Under the pieces are notes generated by a model. It was not told the DNA's origin. It saw only the letters and a program-made list of their open reading frames with translations, and made no database searches. Positions 1 through 6,385 of a DNA stretch of 21,669 nt are shown in pieces (positions within the stretch are counted from its first letter, which is position 1; every line of letters starts with the position of its first letter). The DNA is taken from the NCBI GenBank assembly GCA_034437075.1, contig DAOTVD010000260.1, positions 1 to 21,669 of the forward strand. Direction: 5' to 3'. The position numbers and the translations under genes were made by a program. Source of the DNA: DAOTVD01 sp034437075. Its GTDB lineage: Bacteria; Chloroflexota; Anaerolineae; Aggregatilineales; J027.

Positions 1-612
1 CGCATCGGAATTGCCGATGCCAACGACATGTTCGCCCTGGGCGAGCAAGGCATCCCACCGCGCGAGCGTATCGGCGCGCGGTCCCACGACAACGGCTTCG
101 GGACGAAAAAACGCCCGCCGCATGGCGCGCACCGAGCTCAGCGTATCTTTCCAACAGGCCATATAATTCCAGATTTCCAGGCCCGTATAGCCGCTCACAT
201 GCCAATCGACCCATGGAATACGAAAGGCATCACTGTTAGGGCTCAGAAATGGCACATCTTTGTCGCAGGGATGCGCGAGGAAGCTTAAACCATGGGCCGC
301 ATTCACGGCGTCGATAAGCTTTTGCGGGTCTGCGGCATGTTGCACCATCTCTTGCCCGGTGTTGTACACCAGCAAATGGTTAACTTGCGGCAGGCGCGTC
401 CGATCGTGGATTTCTTCGCCCGTTAACAACAGCACATAGCCCGCCTCAGCATCGCCATAATAACCTTCAACGCCGGATACATATACATTGTGGTCGGTGA
501 CGATGACGAAATCCAGCCCAGCAGATCGCGCGGCCTGGGCAATCTCCGCATGATACGCTTCACCGTCGGAGTAAGGCGTATGCATGTGCATATTGCCGAT
601 GTATTCGTGCAT
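1..612 (-). CDS. PHP-domain metallohydrolase (CehA/McbA-like), C-terminus cut by window edge
   Basis: The reading frame is open from an ATG at 612 to the left window edge, giving 204 residues with the C-terminal part missing. The N-terminus MHEYIGNMHMHTPYSDG carries the HxH metal motif of PHP phosphoesterases. It is followed by VTDHN, the acidic GEE, LAHP and, near the cut end, GIGNSDA; together these are the ordered metal-ligand motifs of the PHP fold. The family binds two or three metal ions and hydrolyses phosphoester or related bonds; the substrate here cannot be read from sequence. AGGAG lies 7 bases before the ATG and fixes the start. The gene begins 38 bp after the flavin-transporter ATPase on the same strand, so it may be the last gene of that riboswitch-controlled operon, although no functional link is evident. 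The PHP assignment is firm; the CehA/McbA subgroup is an inference from overall look. Confidence 0.85.
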   Translation of the reverse strand, partial: MHEYIGNMHMHTPYSDGEAYHAEIAQAARSAGLDFVIVTDHNVYVSGVEGYYGDAEAGYVLLLTGEEIHDRTRLPQVNHLLVYNTGQEMVQHAADPQKLIDAVNAAHGLSFLAHPCDKDVPFLSPNSDAFRIPWVDWHVSGYTGLEIWNYMACWKDTLSSVRAMRRAFFRPEAVVVGPRADTLARWDALLAQGEHVVGIGNSDA

Positions 613-650
613 AAAAGTCTCCTATTGTGTTCGCCCCAAGGATCATAGCC

Positions 651-1418
651 CTAAGCGTTGCCTTCGCGCAAGGTTTGCCGTATCTCGTTTTCCAGCTGTT
701 GGAACGCGGGCTGGGCGAAAAGCTCTAGGCCGCGTGGGCGCGGCAGGTCTATCGTGATACGGCGCATAATCCGCCCCGGACGCGGCGACATCACATAGAC
801 CTGATCGGCCAGCAAGACCGCCTCTTGAATACTATGCGTGACCATTAAGACGGTTTTGCGATCCATGGCCCAGATGCGCAGCAGTTCCGCGCCGATTTGT
901 TCGCGCGTCAGCGCATCCAACGCGCCGAAGGGTTCATCCAGCAATAGTACCTCGGGGTTATGCATCAACGCGCGGCCAATGCTCAGGCGCTGTGCCATCC
1001 CACCAGAGAGCGCCGCCGGATAAGCCCGCGCGAACTCCGCCAAGCCCAGCCGATCGAGCATCCAGCGCGCGCGGGGCAGTTGTTCGCGCCGGGGCACGCC
1101 TAAAAGTTCCAAGGGCAGCAGCAGATTCTGTTGCACGGTACGCCAGGGCATCAGCGTAGGGCTTTGGAAAGCAATGCCAATATGGCGTTGCGGTTGGGTT
1201 AAGGGCGCGTCATCCAGCCAGATGGTGCCCTGAGTAGGGGGTAATAGCCCGGCCAGGATGCGCAACAGGGTACTTTTCCCGCAGCCACTCGGCCCGACCA
1301 GGCAAGTAAAGGTCGCGCGCGGCAGTTGGATTGAGACATCCGCCAGCGCCGGGACACCCGCCCCGGCACCGTGATACATATGCGAGATGTCTTCTCCAGC
1401 TAGATGAACGTCAATCAT
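651..1418 (-). CDS. ABC transporter ATP-binding protein, predicted riboflavin importer
   Basis: This is the nucleotide-binding subunit of an ABC importer of the nitrate/sulfonate/taurine/thiamine-precursor class, acting at the inner face of the membrane. From the chosen start, MIDVHLAG, it has 255 residues with Walker A GPSGCGKST at about 42-50, the Q-loop Gln at 85, signature LSGGMAQR at about 138-145, Walker B LLLDE at about 158-162 and the H-loop His at 195. The frame can be extended nine residues to an ATG at 1445. I prefer the ATG at 1418 because it overlaps the end of the binding-protein gene by 8 bp (ATGATTGA), a typical translational-coupling arrangement; no good ribosome binding site is seen for either start. 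Adjacency to the FMN riboswitch, permease and binding protein indicates riboflavin as substrate. By itself the protein would only be called a generic SsuB/TauB-like ATPase. Confidence 0.88.
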   Translation of the reverse strand: MIDVHLAGEDISHMYHGAGAGVPALADVSIQLPRATFTCLVGPSGCGKSTLLRILAGLLPPTQGTIWLDDAPLTQPQRHIGIAFQSPTLMPWRTVQQNLLLPLELLGVPRREQLPRARWMLDRLGLAEFARAYPAALSGGMAQRLSIGRALMHNPEVLLLDEPFGALDALTREQIGAELLRIWAMDRKTVLMVTHSIQEAVLLADQVYVMSPRPGRIMRRITIDLPRPRGLELFAQPAFQQLENEIRQTLREGNA

Positions 1419-2430
1419 CGTCACGATTCTGCGGCAGGAAATCATTCGTATAAGCCGCGTCGAGGTTATCTAACGGTTCTTCCAGCAAGCCAGCAGCCAG
1501 CAGGGCTTGCTGGGTGCGCTCCCAGCGTTCGCGGATGGTCGCGCCAGGGTCGGGCGATTGCCAGATGACGAGTGAATTCTCCAACACTTGGCGCTGGGTT
1601 TCATACTCGTCTTCGGGTAAATCTTGCACGAAGTTTTCCACGCTCAGATCAAAGGCCGCGTCAGGATTATCCAGTGTCCATGCGATGCCGCGTTGCAAAC
1701 CGCGCGCCATCCCCGCGACGCGCTCGGGATGATCTTCAATAGTCGTCTCGTTGGTCACCAAACCATTAGAAATCAGTTCGACATAATCCGAAATGCGGAT
1801 GACATTCACGTCAAAGCAGTTTTCTTGAATGGTCAGCGGTTCGTTGGAGAGATACACCACCGCCGCATCGACTTCGCCCGCGCACACGGTTTCTGGCGCG
1901 GTGAAGCCGATGGCGTTCAGGTTTAGGTCATCTTCGCTCAGGTTATTGGCGCTTAGCAGCGCACGCAGGCCCATGTAGCTAGCGCCGAACGGCCCCGGGA
2001 TGCCTACATCTTGCCCCACGAGGTCTTCCGGCGCGGTGATGTCACTATCAGCAGGCGCGACGACCCCCACCGGGAAGTTATGATACCATTCGTACACATA
2101 AACCAGCGGGCGTCCCGTACTGCGCGCGATGAGCACCTGTTCGCCGCTAATTAAGCCAAATTGCAAGTCATTTATCGCGATACGGTCAACGCCGTCCGCC
2201 TCGTTGAAACTATGCTCAACCGTGACGTTCAGCCCTGCGTCCGCGAAGTAGCCATTTTCGATGGCTGCATAGACGGGGGCAAATTGTACACTGGGGATAA
2301 AGCTAACAAACAGCGTTACATCGATTGCTTCATCGTCGCTGCCACCATTTTCATCTGTCGAGGGATCACAAGCGGCTATTGCCAAAACCAACAGCACGAA
2401 AAACGGGATTAGGTGCCGAAAACGGTTCAT
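1411..2430 (-). CDS. ribY: Riboflavin ABC transporter substrate-binding lipoprotein, RibY-like
   Basis: The 339-residue protein is of the NMT1/THI5-like periplasmic binding protein group (SsuA/ThiY fold). The N-terminus has basic residues, a hydrophobic stretch and the lipobox AIAAC with Cys21 as the lipidation site, so the mature protein is probably a surface lipoprotein. A low-complexity acidic linker (PSTDENGGSDDEA) follows before the ligand-binding domain. Family features include the early VQFAPVYAAIENGYF segment (the 'cargo approaches / becomes sedentary' region of NMT1 proteins), the GPFGASYMGL loop and the CAGEVDAAVVY segment. GGAG lies 9 bases before the ATG. It is the second gene of the operon, 48 bp after the permease. 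A THI5-like fold alone would suggest a thiamine precursor or sulfonate. The upstream FMN riboswitch, and the known RibXY systems of Chloroflexus under such switches, make riboflavin or a close flavin the likely ligand. Confidence 0.85.
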   Translation of the reverse strand: MNRFRHLIPFFVLLVLAIAACDPSTDENGGSDDEAIDVTLFVSFIPSVQFAPVYAAIENGYFADAGLNVTVEHSFNEADGVDRIAINDLQFGLISGEQVLIARSTGRPLVYVYEWYHNFPVGVVAPADSDITAPEDLVGQDVGIPGPFGASYMGLRALLSANNLSEDDLNLNAIGFTAPETVCAGEVDAAVVYLSNEPLTIQENCFDVNVIRISDYVELISNGLVTNETTIEDHPERVAGMARGLQRGIAWTLDNPDAAFDLSVENFVQDLPEDEYETQRQVLENSLVIWQSPDPGATIRERWERTQQALLAAGLLEEPLDNLDAAYTNDFLPQNRDDD

Positions 2431-2478
2431 GATTCAATGCTCCTCATAGTTCAAATAGCGTTACCATCACCATAACGA

Positions 2479-3342
2479 TTATGTGCGGCGCCAGGCCAAC
2501 ACCCAGGACTCTAGGGCGGCCACGACACCATACAGAGCTAAAGAAAGGGCCGTCAACAAAAATACCGCGCCGAAGACGAGCGCCGTATCCCCCGTGCCCC
2601 GTCCTAACGCGATAAGGTAGGCCAAACCTTGGGACGAACTAATCAGTTCGCCGACCGCCGCGCCCACCACCGAGAGCGTCGCCGCGACCGTCATCCCGCT
2701 TAAGATATTGGGTAGCGCGCTGGGGAGTTCGAGCTTAACGAATGTCTGCCAAGGCGTGGCGCGATAGCTGCGCATCAGGCTTCGCAAATTGGGGTCTACG
2801 CTCTGGATGCCGATAATGGTCGCTTCCATCAATGGAAACCAAGTGATGAAGGCGGCCACAAACACCTTGCTGCGTAAGCCCGTGCCGAGCAGAATCACCA
2901 CCACTGCCGCAATCGCCACCACGGGCACCGCACGAATCGCCACCAGGTAGGGCATCAGCAGGATGCTCAGCCAACGGTTGCGCGCGACACCATAGCCCAA
3001 CGGCAAGGCCAACGCCACGGCCACCGCCAGGCCGATGAGCGCTTCTTGGGCCGTCGTCCACACATGCAGCCACAAGCGCCCTTCTGCGTGGCGCTCGGCC
3101 AAGCGGGCTAGGATGTCCGCCGGATGGGGCAAGATGAACGCCGGGAATAACTCAGCCCGCACCGCGCCAACCCAGGCGATATACAGCAACAGACCCAGCA
3201 AGGGCGCCAAGGCCCAACGCAACGGGGTCAGATAAGATGCTCTGAAGAATGTGTTGCGGCGCCGAGGCGTCCGATGTGTATTTTGTTCTTGCGTAGCATT
3301 GCGGGATGTCGCCCGCTCTGTTTTTCTGGCGTTGATTTCCAT
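2479..3342 (-). CDS. ribX: Riboflavin ABC transporter permease, RibX-like
   Basis: This is a binding-protein-dependent inner-membrane permease (BPD_transp_1 type) of 287 residues. A hydrophilic, basic N-terminus of about 45 residues precedes the first membrane segment (around YLTPLRWALAPLLGLLLYI). About five further hydrophobic segments follow. The cytoplasmic EAA loop that contacts the ATPase is visible in the region EATIIGIQSVDPNLR to LPSALPNILSG. The frame continues upstream to a GTG at 3423, but the ATG at 3342 is preceded by AGGAAGG with four bases between and is the better start. That ribosome binding site lies in the loop of a possible hairpin downstream of the FMN aptamer, so expression is likely repressed by FMN. 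It is the first gene of the operon, with the binding protein and ATPase following on the same strand. The permease class is certain; the substrate is assigned from the riboswitch. Confidence 0.87.
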   Translation of the reverse strand: MEINARKTERATSRNATQEQNTHRTPRRRNTFFRASYLTPLRWALAPLLGLLLYIAWVGAVRAELFPAFILPHPADILARLAERHAEGRLWLHVWTTAQEALIGLAVAVALALPLGYGVARNRWLSILLMPYLVAIRAVPVVAIAAVVVILLGTGLRSKVFVAAFITWFPLMEATIIGIQSVDPNLRSLMRSYRATPWQTFVKLELPSALPNILSGMTVAATLSVVGAAVGELISSSQGLAYLIALGRGTGDTALVFGAVFLLTALSLALYGVVAALESWVLAWRRT

Positions 3343-3361
3343 ACGACCTTCCTGGAAACCA
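3333..3361 (-). promoter_or_regulatory. Possible start-site hairpin of ribX (riboswitch expression platform)
   Basis: On the minus strand TGGTTTCC (3361-3354) can pair with GGAAATCA (3340-3333), eight pairs including one G·U. The 13-base loop holds the ribosome binding site AGGAAGG, and the first two bases of the start codon are also in the loop while the third pairs in the stem. The aptamer's own 3' strand has TGGAAG (3460-3455), which can alternatively pair with TTTCCA of this hairpin (six pairs with one G·U). A competition between the two would give an FMN-dependent switch. This is a pairing seen by eye, with no energy calculation. Confidence 0.4.
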
Positions 3362-3449
3362 TCAGAGCAGACGCTACGCGCATACAGGCATGACACAGCC
3401 AGGCAAAAGAATCTGCCAAGCACGGATGTACGCCATTACGCGGTTGGTC

Positions 3450-3588
3450 ACTTTCTTCCATCCGGACTGTCACCGTCGGCTTCGGTTTTTCACCGAATCC
3501 ACCGGGGCAATCGTGCGATTGCGCTGGGTCGCGGGCTTGGCGCGGGGCGCCTTACCGCCGGTCGGGAATTTCACCCTGCCCTGAAAGT
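3450..3588 (-). promoter_or_regulatory. FMN riboswitch (RFN element) aptamer
   Basis: Read on the minus strand, the segment contains the almost invariant RFN core in order: GGGTGAAATTCCCGACCGG with CGGTAAGGC directly after, then GCGACCC, then GATTCGGTGAAAAACCGAAG leading into CCGACGGTGACAGTCCGG and ATGGAAG. The closing helix P1 is formed by ACTTTC (3588-3583) and GAAAGT (3455-3450), an exact complement. The variable P3-like arm is short (GCGCAATCGCACGATTGC region). RFN elements bind FMN and switch off riboflavin synthesis or uptake genes. The aptamer ends 108 bases before the permease ATG. No intrinsic terminator with a U-run is visible between them, so control is more likely at translation initiation. 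The primary motifs match so fully that misidentification is very unlikely. Confidence 0.96.
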
Positions 3589-3705
3589 TTAACCGTTATC
3601 ATCATGTTATCTGTGACGATCATAACAAATGCGGCGTCTGCTGGCCAGGGGCCGTTTCTGCGTGTGTATCGGCTGTGATGGTCATTGCGTCGTGTTCATT
3701 GTCGG

Positions 3706-3711
3706 TATAGT
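3706..3711 (+). promoter_or_regulatory. Possible -10 box upstream of the spermidine-synthase-like gene
   Basis: TATAGT (3706-3711) matches the bacterial -10 consensus in five of six positions and lies 38 bp before the ATG at 3750. No convincing -35 box is found at the usual distance. The 161-bp spacer 3589-3749 between the divergent riboswitch and this gene must contain promoters for both directions. On the minus strand side I could not pick a clear promoter for the riboswitch transcript. Confidence 0.25.
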
Positions 3712-3749
3712 ATTTAGGAACTATCTTCCTATAGGGCGCATTTCCTCAC

Positions 3750-5312
3750 ATGACTTTTCAACGACGCTATTTGTACTTAGCGGTATTCGGCAGTGGCATG
3801 ACGGTGCTGGCCGTCGAGCTTTCGGCCTCGCGCTTGCTGGGGAATGTGTTCGGCACCAGTAATCTTGTATGGGCCAATATCATCGGCCTGATGCTGATTT
3901 ACCTGACGGTGGGCTATTTCATCGGCGGGCGCTGGGCGGATCGTTCGCCGCATTATAAAACGCTGTATCAGATCATATGCTGGGGTGCGTTTCTCAGCGG
4001 ATTGGTGCCTTTGGTCGCGCGTCCGGTCTTGTTTGCGGCTGCCGAAGCCGTTTACGAGTTGGAAGCTGGGCTCGTGGCGGGGTCATTTATCAGCGTGCTG
4101 TTGCTGTTCTCCGTGCCGGTGACGTTGTTGGGCTGTGTGTCGCCCTTTGCCATCCGTCTGGCCCTGACCGAATTGGACGAAGCCGGGCAAACTATCGGCT
4201 TTATGTACGCGGTTTCGACTATGGGCAGCATTTTGGGCACCTTTGCACCCGTCTTGTTTTTGATCCCCGAAGCCGGGACGGCGCGCACATTTCTACTGTT
4301 TGCGGGCGTCCTGCTGGCGATTGGCTTGGGCGGTTTGGCCATGGCCGACCGTCGCGCAGCGCTTCGCCTGGCTTGGATGCCGGTTGCGCTGGCTGTGCTA
4401 AGTGTTTTGCTCTTGAACGCGGTTTCGCGCCCGGTACCGGATGGTTTTCGGTTGCTGTATAGCGAAGACTCAGCCTATAACTATATCCAGGTGGTTGAAG
4501 ATGAGGCGGGCTATCGCTATTTGTGGCTGAACGAAGCCCAGGGTATTCACTCGCAATGGCATCCCGAAGAAATTTACTATCGCCGGACGTGGGGCTTATT
4601 CATGGCCGCGCCCTATTTTAACCCCAATTACACGCCGGAGGATGTGCAACGGGTGGCCGTATTGGGCCTGGCCGGGGGTACCATCGCGCGCCAGCATACG
4701 GCTGTTTATGGCCCGGTGCCCATTGATGGCATCGAAATCGATCCGGCTATCGTGCGCGCGGGCGCAGCCTATTTCGAGATGGACATGCCGAATCTGAATG
4801 TCATCGTTGATGACGCGCGTTATGCCTTCCGAGATTTGGAGCACGAGTATTCGCTGGTGGCTATTGATGCTTATCGCGTGCCCTATGTGCCCTGGCAACT
4901 CACGACCGTGGAATTCTTCCAGGAAGCCTACGACCGCTTGGCGCCGGATGGGGTCGTGGCCATTAATGTCGGGCGCACGCCGGATGATCGGCGCCTGGAA
5001 TATGCCCTAGCGCGGACAATGCTAGAGGTCTTCCCCAGTGTACACCGCATCGACGTTCCCAATTCGCTCAACACCATCCTGGTGGGCACCCGCCAACCGA
5101 CCAATATGACCGACCTGGGGCGCAATTTTGTGAGTCTGGATGCCGAAGCATATCCGATTTTGTGGCAGGTGCTCAACGATGCCGTGCAAAACTTGCGCCA
5201 GACGGAAGTGTCTGACACAGTATTTACGGATGATCGCGCGCCCGTTGAAACCATCGTCAACGCGATGACGCTCGAATATCTACTCGGAGGCGACCTGGAA
5301 GCGTTGGAATAA
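3750..5312 (+). CDS. Membrane-fused spermidine-synthase-like protein
   Basis: The 520-residue protein joins an N-terminal membrane region of about 215 residues (seven or so hydrophobic segments, containing a GTSNLVWANIIGLMLIYLTV stretch typical of these fusions) to a soluble class I methyltransferase-type domain of the spermidine synthase family. In the latter, VAVLGLAGGT at about 303-312 is the nucleotide-loop motif, GIEIDP follows as the ribose-binding acidic strand, then VDDARYAF and VAIDAYRVPYVPWQLTTVEFF. This arrangement is known as 'fused MFS/spermidine synthase' or spermidine-synthase-like membrane protein. True aminopropyl transfer is not established for this group, and the GGGDGG motif of genuine spermidine synthases is altered here, so polyamine synthesis should not be assumed. 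No strong ribosome binding site precedes the ATG. It is divergent from the riboflavin transporter operon and is followed 56 bp downstream by a small gene. Confidence 0.82.
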   Translation: MTFQRRYLYLAVFGSGMTVLAVELSASRLLGNVFGTSNLVWANIIGLMLIYLTVGYFIGGRWADRSPHYKTLYQIICWGAFLSGLVPLVARPVLFAAAEAVYELEAGLVAGSFISVLLLFSVPVTLLGCVSPFAIRLALTELDEAGQTIGFMYAVSTMGSILGTFAPVLFLIPEAGTARTFLLFAGVLLAIGLGGLAMADRRAALRLAWMPVALAVLSVLLLNAVSRPVPDGFRLLYSEDSAYNYIQVVEDEAGYRYLWLNEAQGIHSQWHPEEIYYRRTWGLFMAAPYFNPNYTPEDVQRVAVLGLAGGTIARQHTAVYGPVPIDGIEIDPAIVRAGAAYFEMDMPNLNVIVDDARYAFRDLEHEYSLVAIDAYRVPYVPWQLTTVEFFQEAYDRLAPDGVVAINVGRTPDDRRLEYALARTMLEVFPSVHRIDVPNSLNTILVGTRQPTNMTDLGRNFVSLDAEAYPILWQVLNDAVQNLRQTEVSDTVFTDDRAPVETIVNAMTLEYLLGGDLEALE

Positions 5313-5368
5313 TTACACCGTATTGTTTACGCCCGCAGGGGCGTGAGGTAAGCAGGAGGGGCTAACCC

Positions 5369-5677
5369 ATGGCAGAATTACCCGAGAATGATTTCCCCGA
5401 AGAACCCTTTGCCTTACAGATTCCGCCCGACCTGGCGCCGGAGGACGCGCTGCAAGTGGTCGTCGGGCTGTGTTACGAAATGCGCCACCCGCTAGGCAAA
5501 ATCAACGCGCTAGCAGGCATCATCCAAGACCCGACCACGCAACACGCGCAATGCCACGCCGCCGCAGGTGAAATCCAACAATGGATTGGCGGTATCCGTT
5601 ACATTTTGAATATCATCTATGCCTATGATGAATATCATGCAGCTACAGACGAAACAGGAACGGATACTCTACCCTAA
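5369..5677 (+). CDS. Small protein resembling a histidine-kinase dimerisation domain without the phospho-acceptor His
   Basis: A strong AGGAGG lies nine bases before the ATG, and the 102-residue frame ends directly against the next gene (TAA then ATG), so it is probably real. After a proline- and acid-rich N-terminus of about 25 residues, residues 35-52 read CYEMRHPLGKINALAGII. This resembles the H-box of sensor kinases (SHELRTPL followed by a helix), with Tyr36 where the phosphorylated His should stand. A second helix around 64-88 would complete a two-helix DHp-like hairpin. There is no ATPase domain. It could be a degenerate dimerisation or scaffold module or simply a chance resemblance; no known family can be named with confidence. 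It is probably co-transcribed with the downstream membrane protein. Confidence 0.65.
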   Translation: MAELPENDFPEEPFALQIPPDLAPEDALQVVVGLCYEMRHPLGKINALAGIIQDPTTQHAQCHAAAGEIQQWIGGIRYILNIIYAYDEYHAATDETGTDTLP

Positions 5678-6385
5678 ATGACCCTCAAATCCATTTTTAT
5701 GCTACTCGTGAGCGCCCTACTGCCCTTGGTGATCTTGATGGTTAGCGTGCGTGCCGTCATGAGTGAGACGTTTTTACGCTGGGAATATCAACGCGCCGGT
5801 TTTCCCGAAGACCGCTATGGCTGGGACACGAGCGTGCGCTTGGAATACGGCCCCTATGGCATTCGTTATTTGCTTCAGGATAAAGACATTAGCTACTTGG
5901 CCGATTTGCGCATCGACGGCGAACCCGCATTCCGCCAAAAAGAACTCGACCATATGGAAGATGTGCATGTGGTGACGCGCGGCATCTTCACGGTTTTGAA
6001 TGCCGCGACGGTGGTTTTCGCTCTAGCGCTGGCGGGGGTGGGCTGGCGCCGTTCATCCTGGGCGGATGTCTGGCGGGCCTTGTTGCGCGGTGGCATCTTC
6101 AGCCTAGGGGTGATGGGCGGCTTGCTGATTGTGGCGGTCGTGGCCTGGGATTTCTTCTTCGAGACGTTCCATCAATTGTTTTTTGAGGACGGCACCTGGC
6201 AATTTTACCGCAACGATACGCTCATTCGGCTGTATCCGCCGCAATTCTGGTTCGATGCCGCCCTTGCGGTGGGCTTGTTGACGCTTGGCGGAGCGCTGGC
6301 GTTTGTCGGGGGGCCGTGGTTGGCCCTTAACCGGACAAGGCAGCAACCAGACCCCCCGCCACACACGGTCAGCGAAGCGCTATAG
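5678..6385 (+). CDS. TIGR01906/DUF1461-like integral membrane protein
   Basis: The 235-residue protein starts immediately after the stop codon of the preceding small gene, suggesting translational coupling; no good ribosome binding site of its own is visible. It has an N-terminal membrane segment (about 5-25), an extracytoplasmic stretch with RWEYQRAGFPEDRYGW and YLADL, a membrane segment at about 103-123, another at about 137-160, then FHQLFFEDGTWQF with LIRLYPPQFWFD and a last segment at about 203-222. The pairing of the FHxLFF...W motif and the LIRLYPxxFW motif is characteristic of the DUF1461 family, found in Firmicutes and Chloroflexota. Function of the family is not known to me. The 3' end overlaps the convergent phosphoglycerate mutase gene by six bases, leaving no room for a separate terminator. 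Confidence 0.75.
   Translation: MTLKSIFMLLVSALLPLVILMVSVRAVMSETFLRWEYQRAGFPEDRYGWDTSVRLEYGPYGIRYLLQDKDISYLADLRIDGEPAFRQKELDHMEDVHVVTRGIFTVLNAATVVFALALAGVGWRRSSWADVWRALLRGGIFSLGVMGGLLIVAVVAWDFFFETFHQLFFEDGTWQFYRNDTLIRLYPPQFWFDAALAVGLLTLGGALAFVGGPWLALNRTRQQPDPPPHTVSEAL

Noticed and set aside
28..288. 86-residue plus-strand frame at the left edge
   Set aside because: It lies antisense to the PHP gene whose HxH, TDHN and HP motifs are clear on the minus strand, and it has no ribosome binding site.
3228..3592. Plus- and minus-strand frames across the riboswitch and ribX start
   Set aside because: They read through the structured FMN aptamer or the hydrophilic N-terminus of ribX in another frame and have no recognisable domain.
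5327..5346. Hairpin TTACGCCC-GCAG-GGGCGTGA after the spermidine-synthase-like gene
   Set aside because: The stem is real on paper but has no U-run and lies just before a ribosome binding site; too little to call it a terminator or attenuator.
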